Source of the DNA: Variovorax sp. CF079
GTDB lineage: Bacteria > Pseudomonadota > Gammaproteobacteria > Burkholderiales > Burkholderiaceae_C
NCBI RefSeq assembly: GCF_900101545.1
Contig: NZ_FMZU01000001.1
Coordinates: 310,001 to 374,000 of the forward strand
DNA: 64,000 bases
Reading direction: 5' to 3'
The position numbers were made by a program, and so were the translations under genes. Every line of letters begins with the position of its first letter. Within the stretch, counting starts at the first letter, position 1. This document shows, one piece after another, positions 29,702 to 39,813 of this stretch. The notes under the pieces are model-generated. The model searched no databases and was not told the DNA's origin. It was given only the letters and a program-made list of their open reading frames with translations.

Positions 29702-31154
29702 GTTCGCGCGCCGCCGCGCGATCGCCATGGCCGCTGCCTTGGCGGTCCTTGTTCTGGCCGGTTGCGCCGACATGGCGCACATCGATTCGCACGCGAAGCT
29801 GCGCGATGCCGATTCACTGGGGCTGGGGAGCGCGCAGGCCGCACCTGCCGTCGACAGCCAATGGTGGCTCGGCTTCGGCGATGCCCAGCTCAACGCCCTG
29901 GTCGGCCAGGCGCTGGAAGGCAATCCCAATCTGCAGGTCGCGCGTGCGCGCCTTGCCCGCGCACAGACCTCGACCGCCATCGCCGAGGCGGCCGGCAAAC
30001 CGCAGATCGACGGCGAGCTCGATCTCACGCGGCAGAAGTTCAGCGGCAATTACATCTACCCGTCGCCGCTCGGCGGCTCGATCCAGGAGACCGGCACGCT
30101 GCAGCTCAATGCCAGCTGGGAGCTCGACTTCTTCGGCAAGAACCGCACCGCGATCGAGGCGGCCATCGGCAGCGCGAATGCCGCGGCCGCCGATGCCGAC
30201 GCCGCCCGCGTCCTTTTGGCCAGCAACATCGCACGCGGCTATTTCCAGTGGGCCCGGCTGAACGACCAGCTGGCCGTGGCCAGGCGCACGCTGGCGCAGC
30301 GCGAAGAAACGCTGAAGCTGGTGCGCGACCGCGTCTCCGCCGGGCTCGACACGCGCCTCGAACTGCGCCAGAGCGAAGGCGGCCTGCCGCAGGCGCGCCA
30401 GCAGATCGAGTCCTTCCGCGAACAGATCGCGCTTGCGCAGCACGCGCTCGACGCGCTCGTCGCCAAGCCGAATGCGACGCAGGGCTTGGCCCCGCCTGCG
30501 CTCGGCGGCATCCGGCCGATCGCGCTGCAGCCCACGATCCCGGCCGACCTGCTGGGACGGCGCGCCGACATCGCGGCCGCGCGCTGGCGCGTCGAAGCCG
30601 CCACCAGCGATGTCGCGAACGCGAAGACGCAGTTCTATCCGAACATCAACCTCGTGGCCTTCGCCGGCTTCTCGAGCATCGGCTTCGACAACCTGGTCAA
30701 GTCCGGCAGCCAGCAGTGGGGCGTGGGCCCGGCCATCCGGCTGCCGATCTTCGAAGGCGGCCGGCTGCGCGCCAGCCTGCGCGGCAAGGCCGCCGATCTC
30801 GACGCCGCGATCGAGAGCTACAACGCCTCCGTGCTCGATGCGGTGCGCGACGTCGCCGACCAGGTCGCCAGCGCGCAATCGGTGACGCGCCAGCAGGCCG
30901 AGCAACGCGACGCGCAGAGCGCGGCCGAAGCCGCCTACGACATCGCCGTGCAGCGCTACGGCGCCGGCCTCGGCAACTACCTCAACGTGCTGACGGCAGA
31001 GACCTCCGTGCTCGCGCAGCGCCGCGAAGCGGTCGACCTCGCCGCGCGCGCCCTCGACACGCAGGTCGGCCTGGCCCGCGCGCTGGGCGGCGGCTGGCAG
31101 CCCGCCACTTCGACCACCGCTGCGGCCGGCACGACACCGACCCCGCATCCCTGA
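29682..31154 (+). CDS. Outer membrane efflux lipoprotein, NodT/OprM family
   Basis: TolC-like outer membrane channel of 490 residues. The N-terminus has a signal peptide ending in the lipobox LAGC, so it is probably a lipoprotein. Two OEP repeats follow (about residues 80-270 and 290-480), with the family segments QWWLGFGDAQLN, RRADIAAARWRVEAA and the RLPIFEGGRLRASL strand. ATG 29682 is preceded by GGAGAAAAA and overlaps the end of marR. It should form the outer part of the EmrAB-type tripartite pump encoded next. Confidence 0.94.
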   Translation: MNPLLPEFARRRAIAMAAALAVLVLAGCADMAHIDSHAKLRDADSLGLGSAQAAPAVDSQWWLGFGDAQLNALVGQALEGNPNLQVARARLARAQTSTAIAEAAGKPQIDGELDLTRQKFSGNYIYPSPLGGSIQETGTLQLNASWELDFFGKNRTAIEAAIGSANAAAADADAARVLLASNIARGYFQWARLNDQLAVARRTLAQREETLKLVRDRVSAGLDTRLELRQSEGGLPQARQQIESFREQIALAQHALDALVAKPNATQGLAPPALGGIRPIALQPTIPADLLGRRADIAAARWRVEAATSDVANAKTQFYPNINLVAFAGFSSIGFDNLVKSGSQQWGVGPAIRLPIFEGGRLRASLRGKAADLDAAIESYNASVLDAVRDVADQVASAQSVTRQQAEQRDAQSAAEAAYDIAVQRYGAGLGNYLNVLTAETSVLAQRREAVDLAARALDTQVGLARALGGGWQPATSTTAAAGTTPTPHP

Positions 31155-31182
31155 ACACCGCGCGAAACCGAAAGACATTTCC

Positions 31183-32502
31183 ATGGACAGCAAGGACAAC
31201 ACCGACACGACCGTCCCGGCCCAACCCGTCGCCGAGGCCGCGCCTTCCCGCAACAAGCGCCGCCGCGCGCTGACCGCACTCGCCTCGGTGGTGGTGCTGG
31301 CCGGCGCCGGCTGGGGCCTCTACGAATGGCTGGTCGCGAGCCACTATGAATCGACCGACAACGCCTACGTGCAGGGCAACGTGATCCAGATCACGCCGCA
31401 GATCGGCGGCACCGTGATGGCCATCATGGCCGACGACACCGACCTCGTGAAGGCCGGCCAGCCGCTGGTGCAGCTCGATCCGGCCGATGCGAAGGTCGCG
31501 CTCGACCAGGCCGAGGCCGCGCTCGCGCAGACGGTGCGCCAGGTGCGCACGCTGTACGCCAACAACGGCTCGCTGGCCGCGCAGGTCACGCTGCGCCAGT
31601 CCGACATCGTCAAGGCGCAGAGCGACATCGCGCGCGCCCAGGACGACCTGAAGCGCCGTCAGGCGCTCACGGGCAACGGCGCGGTGTCGAAGGAAGAACT
31701 CAACCACGCCGAGACGACGCTCGCCAACGCGAAGAGCGCGCTCGCGGCGGCGCAGGCCGGCGTGGTCTCAGCGCGCGAACAGCTCGCGAGCAACCAGTCG
31801 CTGACCGAAGGCACCAGCGTCGAGCAGCACCCGAGCGTGCTGGCCGCCGCCGCCAAGGTGCGCGAGGCCTATCTCGCGACACAGCGCGTCGCGATGCCGG
31901 CACCGGTCGAAGGCTACGTGGCCAAGCGCACCGTGCAGCTCGGCCAGCGCGTCGCGGCCGGCACGCCGATGATGTCGATCGTGCCGCTGAACCAGGTGTG
32001 GGTCGACGCCAATTTCAAGGAAGTGCAGCTGCGCAGCATCCGCCTCGACCAGCCGGTGAAGCTCACGGCCGACGTGTACGGCAAGAAGGTCGAATACACC
32101 GGCCGCGTCGCCGGCCTCGGCGTCGGCACCGGTGCCGCCTTCGCGCTGCTGCCGGCGCAGAACGCCACCGGCAACTGGATCAAGGTGGTGCAGCGGGTGC
32201 CGGTGCGCATCGCGCTCGACCCCGAGCAGCTCAAGGCCAATCCGCTGCGCGTGGGCCTCTCGATGGATGCCGAGATCGACGTCACGCAGAAGGGCGGCAA
32301 GATGCTCGCAGACGCGCCGCGCGCCAGCGCGCTGAGCCAGACACAGGTCTACAGCCGGCTCGACCAGGGCGCCGACGCCGAAGTGCAGCGCATCATCGCG
32401 GCCAACATGGGCCGCGGCGCAGCGCTCGCGAGCACGGCGCGGCCCGCGGGCAGTGCCGCCTCTGCGGCGGGTGCATCGCCCTCGCACGTCAACCCGATCT
32501 GA
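31183..32502 (+). CDS. emrA: HlyD family efflux periplasmic adaptor, EmrA-like
   Basis: Membrane fusion protein of 439 residues. A single N-terminal membrane anchor (about residues 28-48) is followed by STDNAYVQGNVIQITPQIGGTV, the barrel-sandwich half typical of EmrA, then a long alpha-helical hairpin (residues about 105-215), the second lipoyl half and a beta-barrel domain (NQVWVDANFKEVQL). The C-terminal 60 residues are Ala/Ser-rich. It connects the inner membrane EmrB-type pump with the outer membrane channel. Confidence 0.94.
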   Translation: MDSKDNTDTTVPAQPVAEAAPSRNKRRRALTALASVVVLAGAGWGLYEWLVASHYESTDNAYVQGNVIQITPQIGGTVMAIMADDTDLVKAGQPLVQLDPADAKVALDQAEAALAQTVRQVRTLYANNGSLAAQVTLRQSDIVKAQSDIARAQDDLKRRQALTGNGAVSKEELNHAETTLANAKSALAAAQAGVVSAREQLASNQSLTEGTSVEQHPSVLAAAAKVREAYLATQRVAMPAPVEGYVAKRTVQLGQRVAAGTPMMSIVPLNQVWVDANFKEVQLRSIRLDQPVKLTADVYGKKVEYTGRVAGLGVGTGAAFALLPAQNATGNWIKVVQRVPVRIALDPEQLKANPLRVGLSMDAEIDVTQKGGKMLADAPRASALSQTQVYSRLDQGADAEVQRIIAANMGRGAALASTARPAGSAASAAGASPSHVNPI

Positions 32503-32520
32503 TTCGACGGCTTGCGCACG

Positions 32521-34083
32521 ATGGCGACCGCTTCGGCTCTTCCCGCACCCCTGCCGCCGCTCGAGGGCTCCGCCCGGCTGTGGGGCACGATCGCGCTCTC
32601 GGCCGCGACCTTCATGAACGTGCTCGACACCTCGATCGCCAACGTCTCGCTGCCGGCCATCTCCGGCGACCTCGGCGTCAGTTCGACGCAGGGCACCTGG
32701 GTCATCACCAGCTTCGCGGTGGCCAACGCCATCGCGGTGCCGCTCACCGGCTGGCTCACGCAGCGCTTCGGCCAGGTGCGCCTGTTCATGGCCAGCGTGC
32801 TGCTGTTCATCATCAGCTCCTGGCTCTGCGGGTTGGCGCCCAACATGACGACGCTGATCGCGTTCCGCGCGCTGCAGGGCTTCGTCGCCGGGCCGATGAT
32901 CCCGCTGTCGCAGACGCTGCTGCTGTCGAGTTACCCGAAGGCCAAGGCCGGCCTCGCGATGGCGATGTGGTCGATGACCACGCTGGTCGCGCCCGTAATG
33001 GGGCCGCTGCTTGGCGGCTGGATCACCGACAACATCTCCTGGCCCTGGATCTTCTACATCAACATCCCGGTGGGCCTGCTTGCCGCCGGCATCACCTGGG
33101 GCATCTACCGCAAGCGCGAGAGCACTACGCGCAAGGTGCCGATCGACGCCATCGGCCTGGCGCTCCTCGTGCTGTGGGTGGGTTCGCTGCAGCTGATGCT
33201 TGACAAGGGCAAGGAACTGGACTGGTTCCATTCGGCCGAGATCGTGACGATGGCGGTGGTGGCGGTGGTCGGCTTCGCCTTCTTCCTGGTCTGGGAGCTG
33301 ACCGACAAGCACCCGGTGGTCGACCTCTCGCTCTTCAAGCGCCGCAACTTCTGGTCGGGCGCGCTGGCGACGGCGGTGGCCTACGGCCTGTTCTTCGGCA
33401 ACGTCGTGATCCTGCCGTTGTGGCTGCAGCAGTACATGGGCTACACGGCGACGCAGGCCGGCATGATCATGGCGCCGGTGGGCCTGCTCGCGATCGTGTT
33501 CTCGCCGATCGTCGGCCTCACGGTCAGCAAGATCGATCCGCGCCGCTACGCCACCTTCTCCTTCCTGGTGTTCGCGCTGGTGCTGTGGATGCGCTCCAAC
33601 TTCAACACCCAGGCCGACTTCTGGACCATCATGATCCCGACCGTGATCCAGGGCGTGGCGATGGCCTTCTTCTTCATTCCGCTGGTGACGATCACGCTGT
33701 CGGGCCTCGCGCCCGATCGCATCGCGGCGGCTTCGGGGCTGTCGAACTTCGCGCGCATCACCGCGGGCGCCATGGGAACCTCCATCGCCACCACGGTGTG
33801 GGAGAACCGCGCCGCGCTGCATCACGCGCAGCTGGTCGAGTCGGTCAACCAGGGCAATGCGGCCGCGAGCAGCGCGATGGCCGGGCTCGGCAGCAGCGGC
33901 TTCAGCGCCGACCAGGTGCTGGCGCAGCTCAACCGCATCGTGGACCAGCAGTCCTTCATGCTGGCCGCGAATGATGTGTTCTATGCATCGGCCGTGCTGT
34001 TCCTGCTGCTGATTCCCTTCGTCTGGCTGGCGAAGCCGACGCGCGCTGCGGGTGCCTCCGATGCAGCCGCCGGCGCCCACTGA
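32521..34083 (+). CDS. emrB: DHA2 family MFS multidrug efflux pump, EmrB-like
   Basis: Proton-driven drug exporter of 520 residues with about 14 hydrophobic helices. The motif-A-like GWLTQRFGQVRLFM, motif C around MGPLLGGWITDN, and LDTSIANVSLPAI at helix 1 mark the DHA2 branch. The ATG at 32521 is used; a TTG three codons upstream is also possible. It closes the marR-OMF-emrA-emrB operon. Substrates are not predictable. Confidence 0.94.
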   Translation: MATASALPAPLPPLEGSARLWGTIALSAATFMNVLDTSIANVSLPAISGDLGVSSTQGTWVITSFAVANAIAVPLTGWLTQRFGQVRLFMASVLLFIISSWLCGLAPNMTTLIAFRALQGFVAGPMIPLSQTLLLSSYPKAKAGLAMAMWSMTTLVAPVMGPLLGGWITDNISWPWIFYINIPVGLLAAGITWGIYRKRESTTRKVPIDAIGLALLVLWVGSLQLMLDKGKELDWFHSAEIVTMAVVAVVGFAFFLVWELTDKHPVVDLSLFKRRNFWSGALATAVAYGLFFGNVVILPLWLQQYMGYTATQAGMIMAPVGLLAIVFSPIVGLTVSKIDPRRYATFSFLVFALVLWMRSNFNTQADFWTIMIPTVIQGVAMAFFFIPLVTITLSGLAPDRIAAASGLSNFARITAGAMGTSIATTVWENRAALHHAQLVESVNQGNAAASSAMAGLGSSGFSADQVLAQLNRIVDQQSFMLAANDVFYASAVLFLLLIPFVWLAKPTRAAGASDAAAGAH

Positions 34084-34094
34084 CGCTCTCTTCC

Positions 34095-34112
34095 AACCAG
34101 CTGACGCTGGTT
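34095..34112 (+). terminator. Candidate hairpin after emrB
   Basis: AACCAGC and GCTGGTT form a perfect 7-base-pair stem with a TGAC loop, 11 bases after the emrB stop. No T run follows, so it is a weak terminator candidate or an mRNA 3'-end stabiliser. Confidence 0.4.
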
Positions 34113-34169
34113 GCAGTGCAGCATAGGCATTTGCCCCAGTAGGCAAGTTTGGTTACCGCTGCAAACAAT

Positions 34170-34209
34170 GCGGTCCGCGCAACCATGGTGGTGCGCTCAG
34201 ATGGACCGC
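34170..34209 (+). other. Nested hairpin in the leader of the liv operon
   Basis: GCGGTCC (34170-34176) pairs with GGACCGC (34203-34209), and directly inside GCGCA (34177-34181) pairs with TGCGC (34192-34196) around a loop containing ACCATGGT. A six-base bulge is left on the 3' side. It ends 41 bases before the livG ATG, so it could affect translation or attenuate the transcript. Confidence 0.5.
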
Positions 34210-34250
34210 ATGACTGATCTTTCCTGCCAGCACACGGGCGACCGCGCGAG

Positions 34251-35021
34251 ATGAGCGACATCATTCTCGAAACACGCCAGCTCACCAAGGAATTCAAGGG
34301 CTTCACCGCGGTCAGCAAGGTCGATCTCTCGGTCGTACGCGGATCGATCCATGCCTTGATCGGCCCCAACGGCGCCGGCAAGACGACCTGCTTCAACCTG
34401 CTGACCAAGTTCCTCGAGCCCACTTCGGGAACCATCCTGTTCAACGGGATGGACATCACGAACGAGCGCCCGGCGCAGATTGCGCGGCGCGGCATCATCC
34501 GCTCGTTCCAGATCTCGGCGGTGTTCCCGCACCTGACCCTGCTCGAGAACGTGCGCCTGGGCCTGCAGCGCGCGCTCGGCACTTCCTACCACTTCTGGAA
34601 GAGCGAGAAATCGCTGAAGCCCCTCGATGAGCGCGCCCGCGCGCTCTTGGCCGAGGTGGGGCTGGAAGAACTCGCCGACGAGCAGACCGTGAACCTGCCC
34701 TACGGCCGCAAGCGCGCGCTCGAGATCGCGACCACGCTTGCGATGGAGCCCGAGCTGATGCTGCTCGACGAGCCCACGCAGGGCATGGGCCACGAAGATG
34801 TGCACCGCGTGGCCGAACTCATCAAGCGCGTGTCGGCCGGCCGCACCATCCTGATGGTGGAGCACAACATGAGCGTGGTCTCGACCATCGCCGACACCAT
34901 CACGGTGCTGCAGCGCGGCGCCGTGCTGGCCGAGGGGCCGTATGCCGAAGTCTCGAAGAATCCGCAGGTGATGGAAGCCTATATGGGCACCACCGACGGC
35001 CAATTGCAAGGAGCGCATTGA
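34251..35021 (+). CDS. livG: Branched-chain amino acid ABC transporter ATP-binding protein LivG-like
   Basis: Cytoplasmic ATPase of 256 residues in a Liv-type importer. Walker A is GPNGAGKTTCFNLLT, the signature region is NLPYGRKRALEIATTLA (LPYGRKR in place of LSGGQ, as usual in LivG), Walker B is LMLLDEPTQGMG and the switch His is in MVEHNMSVV. The start codon follows GCGAG and the stop touches the next ATG, with no gap. Confidence 0.94.
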   Translation: MSDIILETRQLTKEFKGFTAVSKVDLSVVRGSIHALIGPNGAGKTTCFNLLTKFLEPTSGTILFNGMDITNERPAQIARRGIIRSFQISAVFPHLTLLENVRLGLQRALGTSYHFWKSEKSLKPLDERARALLAEVGLEELADEQTVNLPYGRKRALEIATTLAMEPELMLLDEPTQGMGHEDVHRVAELIKRVSAGRTILMVEHNMSVVSTIADTITVLQRGAVLAEGPYAEVSKNPQVMEAYMGTTDGQLQGAH

Positions 35022-35732
35022 ATGGCCGTTCCTGCACTCGAAATCAAGGACCTCCACGCCTGGTACGGCGAGTCGCATGTGCTGCATGGCGTCGACATGG
35101 TGGTGCAGCCCGGCGAGGTGGTCACGCTCCTGGGCCGCAACGGTGCGGGGCGCACCACCACGATGCGGGCCGTTCTGGGCCTCACCGGCGCGCGCAAGGG
35201 CAGCATCAAGGTCGACGGCGTTGAAACCATCGGCATGCCCACGCACCGCATCGCGCACCACGGCATCGGCTACTGCCCGGAAGAGCGCGGCATCTTCGCA
35301 AGCCTGTCGGCCGAGGAAAACCTGCTGCTGCCGCCCGTGCTGAAGGGCGCAGGGCAGGGCATGTCGGTGGACGAGATCTACGCAATGTTCCCCAACCTGG
35401 CCGAGCGCCGCAACAGCCAGGGCACGCGCCTGTCGGGCGGCGAGCAGCAGATGCTGGCGGTCGCGCGTATCCTGCGTACCGGCGCCAAGCTGCTTCTGCT
35501 CGACGAGATATCCGAAGGCCTGGCGCCCGTGATCGTGCAGGCGCTGGCCCGCATGATCCACATGCTGCGCGGCAAGGGCTACACCGTGGTCATGGTGGAG
35601 CAGAACTTCCGCTTCGCGGCGCCGCTGGCCGACCGTTTCTACGTGATGGAGCACGGTCGCATCGTCGAGAAGTTCGGCGCAGCCGAACTCGAAGCCAAGA
35701 TGCCGGTGCTCCATGAACTGCTCGGCGTCTGA
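35022..35732 (+). CDS. livF: Branched-chain amino acid ABC transporter ATP-binding protein LivF-like, Walker A Lys replaced by Arg
   Basis: Second ATPase of the Liv-type importer, 236 residues. The P-loop reads GRNGAGRTTTMRA: Arg44 (codon at 35151-35153) stands where the catalytic Walker A Lys is normally found. All other motifs look intact: signature TRLSGGEQQMLAVARIL, Walker B LLLLDEISEGLAP and switch His-equivalent region VMVEQNFRF, where Gln replaces His as is common in LivF. An Arg at this place can weaken ATP turnover, so LivG may do more of the hydrolysis. Its ATG directly follows the livG stop. Confidence 0.92.
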   Translation: MAVPALEIKDLHAWYGESHVLHGVDMVVQPGEVVTLLGRNGAGRTTTMRAVLGLTGARKGSIKVDGVETIGMPTHRIAHHGIGYCPEERGIFASLSAEENLLLPPVLKGAGQGMSVDEIYAMFPNLAERRNSQGTRLSGGEQQMLAVARILRTGAKLLLLDEISEGLAPVIVQALARMIHMLRGKGYTVVMVEQNFRFAAPLADRFYVMEHGRIVEKFGAAELEAKMPVLHELLGV

Positions 35733-35754
35733 TCATTTTTCTGAAGGAGTCAAC

Positions 35755-36948
35755 ATGAAAACGCAACTCACCGCACTCGCGCTGGCCATCGGCGCACTGG
35801 CCCTTGCTTCCGGCGCACAGGCGCAGGACAAGGTCACGATCGGGTTCGTGACCGACATGTCGAGCCTGTACGCCGATCTGGAAGGCAAGGGGGGCGCCAC
35901 GGCGATCCAGATGGCAATCGACGACTTCGGCGGCAAGGCGCTCGGGAAGCCGATCGAACTGCTCTCGGCCGACCATCAGAACAAGGCTGACATCGCCGCC
36001 TCCAAGGCGCGCGAGTGGATCGACACGGCCGGCGCCAGCATGATCTTCGGCGGCACCAATTCCGGCGCGATGCTTGCGATAGCCAAGGTGGCGCAGGAGA
36101 AGAAGCGCGTGTTCTTCACCAATGGCGCGGCCAGCTCGGCGCTCACCAACGAGCAGTGCACCCCGTACACCGTGCACTACGCCTACGACACCGTGGCGCT
36201 GGCCAGGGGCACTGGCGGCGCGGTGGTCGATACCGGCGGCAAGACTTGGTTCTTCCTGACCGCCGACTACGCCTTCGGCCATGCGCTCGAAGCCGACACC
36301 GCCAAGGTGGTGAAGGAAAAGGGCGGCACGGTGGTCGGCGCGGTGCGCCATCCAACCAACGCCTCGGACTTCTCGTCCTTCCTGCTGCAGGCGCAAAACT
36401 CCAAGGCGCAGATCCTGGGTCTGGCCAACGCCGGCGGCGACACCATCAACTCGATCAAGGCCGCCAAGGAATTCGGCATCGGCAAGACCATGAAGACGGC
36501 GGGCCTGCTGGTGTTCCTGACTGACATACACAGCCTTGGCGTGAAGAACACGGAAGGCCTGCTCCACACGACCAGCTGGTATTGGGACCTGAACGACGAC
36601 ACGCGCAAGTTCGCGGCCCGCTACTTCGAAAAGACCAAGCGCATGCCCACCGACATCCAGGCGGCCGACTACTCGGCTACCACGACCTACCTCAAGGCGG
36701 TCGAGGCAGCCAAGTCGACGGATGCCGACAAGGTGATGGAACAGCTCAAGAAGCTGCCCATCAACGACTTCTATGCCAAGGGCACCATCCGCGCCGATGG
36801 CCGCATGGTGCACGACATGTACCTGGTGGCGGTCAAGTCGCCGGCCGAGTCGAAGAAGCCCTGGGACTACTTGAAGGTGGTCAAGACGATGCCGGGCGAC
36901 CAGGTCTTCACGACAAAAGCCGAGAGCAAGTGCTCCCTCTGGAAATAA
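35755..36948 (+). CDS. ABC transporter substrate-binding protein, Liv-type
   Basis: Periplasmic receptor of 397 residues. The signal peptide TQLTALALAIGALALASGAQAQ ends in AQA; the mature part starts DKVTIGFVTDMSSLYADLEG. ATG 35755 has a good GAAGGAG. The order ATPase-ATPase-receptor-permease-permease differs from the common receptor-first layout. Its N-terminal ligand region (DMSSLYAD) differs from classical Leu/Val receptors, and the linked SMP-30 lactonase hints at a non-amino-acid substrate, but that is inference. Confidence 0.92.
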   Translation: MKTQLTALALAIGALALASGAQAQDKVTIGFVTDMSSLYADLEGKGGATAIQMAIDDFGGKALGKPIELLSADHQNKADIAASKAREWIDTAGASMIFGGTNSGAMLAIAKVAQEKKRVFFTNGAASSALTNEQCTPYTVHYAYDTVALARGTGGAVVDTGGKTWFFLTADYAFGHALEADTAKVVKEKGGTVVGAVRHPTNASDFSSFLLQAQNSKAQILGLANAGGDTINSIKAAKEFGIGKTMKTAGLLVFLTDIHSLGVKNTEGLLHTTSWYWDLNDDTRKFAARYFEKTKRMPTDIQAADYSATTTYLKAVEAAKSTDADKVMEQLKKLPINDFYAKGTIRADGRMVHDMYLVAVKSPAESKKPWDYLKVVKTMPGDQVFTTKAESKCSLWK

Positions 36949-36982
36949 GCTGACTCACTGATCTCGTTCATCGCCTTCCCGT

Positions 36983-37858
36983 ATGCAAATTTCACTGCCT
37001 GCCCTGCTGAGCCAGCTCCTTCTCGGGTTGGTCAACGGATCGTTCTACGCGATCCTGAGCCTTGGGCTCGCAGTGATCTTCGGCCTGCTCAATGTGATCA
37101 ACTTCGCGCACGGCGCGCTGTTCATGCTGGGCGCCGTGCTGACCTGGATGGCGATGAACTACTTCAACGTCAACTACTGGGTGATGCTGGTCGCGGCACC
37201 GATCATCGTCGGCCTGTTCGGCGTGCTGATCGAGCGGCTGCTGCTGCGCTGGATCTACAAGCTCGATCATCTCTACGGTCTCCTGCTCACGCTCGGCCTC
37301 ACGCTGCTGATCGAAGGCGTGTTCCGCTCGGTCTACGGCGTCTCGGGCCTGGGCTACGACGCGCCCGATGCGCTGTCGAGCGCCACCGATCTCGGCTTCA
37401 TGGTGCTGCCCAACTACCGTGCCTGGGTGGTGGCGGCCTCGCTCGTGGTCTGCTTCGCGACCTGGTTCGTGATCGAGAAGACGCGGCTGGGCGCCTACCT
37501 GCGCGCAGGCACCGAGAACCCGCGCCTGGTCGAGGCCTTCGGCGTCAACGTGCCGCTGATGATCACGCTGACCTATGGCTTTGGCGTCGCGCTCGCGGCC
37601 TTCGCGGGCGTGCTGGCGGCGCCGGTGATCCAGGTCTCGCCGCTGATGGGGCAGAACCTCATCATCGTGGTGTTCGCGGTGGTCGTGATCGGCGGCATGG
37701 GCTCGATCATGGGAGCCATCTTGACCGGGCTCGGCCTCGGCGTGATCGAGGGCCTGACCAAGGTCTTCTATCCCGAGGCATCCTCCACCGTCGTGTTCGT
37801 GATCATGGTCATCGTGCTGCTCATCCGGCCGGCCGGCCTGTTCGGAAAAGAAAAATAA
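36983..37858 (+). CDS. livH: Branched-chain amino acid ABC transporter permease LivH-like
   Basis: Inner membrane permease of 291 residues with about eight hydrophobic helices. Typical segments are LVNGSFYAILSLGLAVIFGLLNVINFAHGA near the N-terminus (quoted as GLLNVINFAHGALFMLG) and the late AVVVIGGMGSIMGAILTGLGLG loop that contacts the ATPase. Closely followed by livM, 12 bases on. Confidence 0.94.
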   Translation: MQISLPALLSQLLLGLVNGSFYAILSLGLAVIFGLLNVINFAHGALFMLGAVLTWMAMNYFNVNYWVMLVAAPIIVGLFGVLIERLLLRWIYKLDHLYGLLLTLGLTLLIEGVFRSVYGVSGLGYDAPDALSSATDLGFMVLPNYRAWVVAASLVVCFATWFVIEKTRLGAYLRAGTENPRLVEAFGVNVPLMITLTYGFGVALAAFAGVLAAPVIQVSPLMGQNLIIVVFAVVVIGGMGSIMGAILTGLGLGVIEGLTKVFYPEASSTVVFVIMVIVLLIRPAGLFGKEK

Positions 37859-37870
37859 GACGCGAGCCGC

Positions 37871-38857
37871 ATGAAAAAGCTATCCCTCGTCATCTACCTG
37901 CTGCTGCTCGTCGCGCTGATCGTGGCGCCCTTCGCCGGCGCCTACCCGGTGTTCGTGATGAAGCTCATGTGCTTCGCACTGTTCGCCTCGGCTTTCAATC
38001 TGCTGCTCGGCTACACCGGGCTCCTGTCTTTCGGCCACGCGGCCTTCCTCGGCGGCTCGGCCTACGTGGCGGGGCAGGTGATGAAGGTCTGGGGCCTGAC
38101 GCCCGAACTGGGCCTCATCGCCGGCACGCTCACTGGCGCCTTGCTGGGCTGGCTGTTCGGCGTGCTGGCGATCCGCCGTCAAGGAATCTACTTCGCGATG
38201 ATCACGCTGGCGCTGGCGCAGATGATGTTCTTCGTCGCGCTGCAGGCCAAGTTCACCGGCGGCGAGGACGGCCTGCAGGGCGTGCCGCGCGGCCGGCTCT
38301 TCGGCCTGCTCGATCTGCAGAACGACCTCACCATGTACTACGTGGCCCTGGCGATCGTGGTCGCCGCCTTCCTGCTGATCGTGCGCACCATCCATTCGCC
38401 CTTCGGTCAGGTGCTGAAGGGCATCAAGGAAAACGAGGCACGCGCGCTCTCACTGGGCTACGACGTAAGCCGCTTCAAGCTGCTGGCCTTCGTGATCTCG
38501 GCGGCGCTCTCGGGCCTGGCCGGTTCGCTCAAGACCCTGGTGCTGGGCTTCGCCACCTTGTCCGACGTGCACTGGACCGCGTCGGGTCAAGTCATCCTGA
38601 TGACGCTGGTGGGCGGCCTGGGCACGCTCTCCGGCCCGCTGGTCGGCTCGGCCGTGGTGGTGCTGCTCGAGAACAAGATCGGCGAGTTCGGCAACCTGCT
38701 CGCGCGCATCACCACCATCGACTGGTTCAACACCCTCGGCGAGTCGGTCACCATGGTCACCGGCCTGATCTTCGTGATCTGCGTGCTGGCCTTCCGGCGC
38801 GGCATCATGGGCGAGATCATCGCCTTCGTCGAGCGGCAGCGCGGGCCGCGCGCCTAG
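37871..38857 (+). CDS. livM: Branched-chain amino acid ABC transporter permease LivM-like
   Basis: Partner permease of 328 residues with about nine hydrophobic helices. Family marks are FNLLLGYTGLLSFGHAAFLGG, ENEARALSLGYDVSRFKL, which is the ATPase-coupling loop, and LMTLVGGLGTLSGPLVGSA. It forms the heterodimeric channel with LivH. The next gene starts two bases after its stop. Confidence 0.94.
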   Translation: MKKLSLVIYLLLLVALIVAPFAGAYPVFVMKLMCFALFASAFNLLLGYTGLLSFGHAAFLGGSAYVAGQVMKVWGLTPELGLIAGTLTGALLGWLFGVLAIRRQGIYFAMITLALAQMMFFVALQAKFTGGEDGLQGVPRGRLFGLLDLQNDLTMYYVALAIVVAAFLLIVRTIHSPFGQVLKGIKENEARALSLGYDVSRFKLLAFVISAALSGLAGSLKTLVLGFATLSDVHWTASGQVILMTLVGGLGTLSGPLVGSAVVVLLENKIGEFGNLLARITTIDWFNTLGESVTMVTGLIFVICVLAFRRGIMGEIIAFVERQRGPRA

Positions 38858-38859
38858 CC

Positions 38860-39798
<939 letters not shown>

Positions 39799-39813
39799 GG
39801 CGCCTCACATGCC

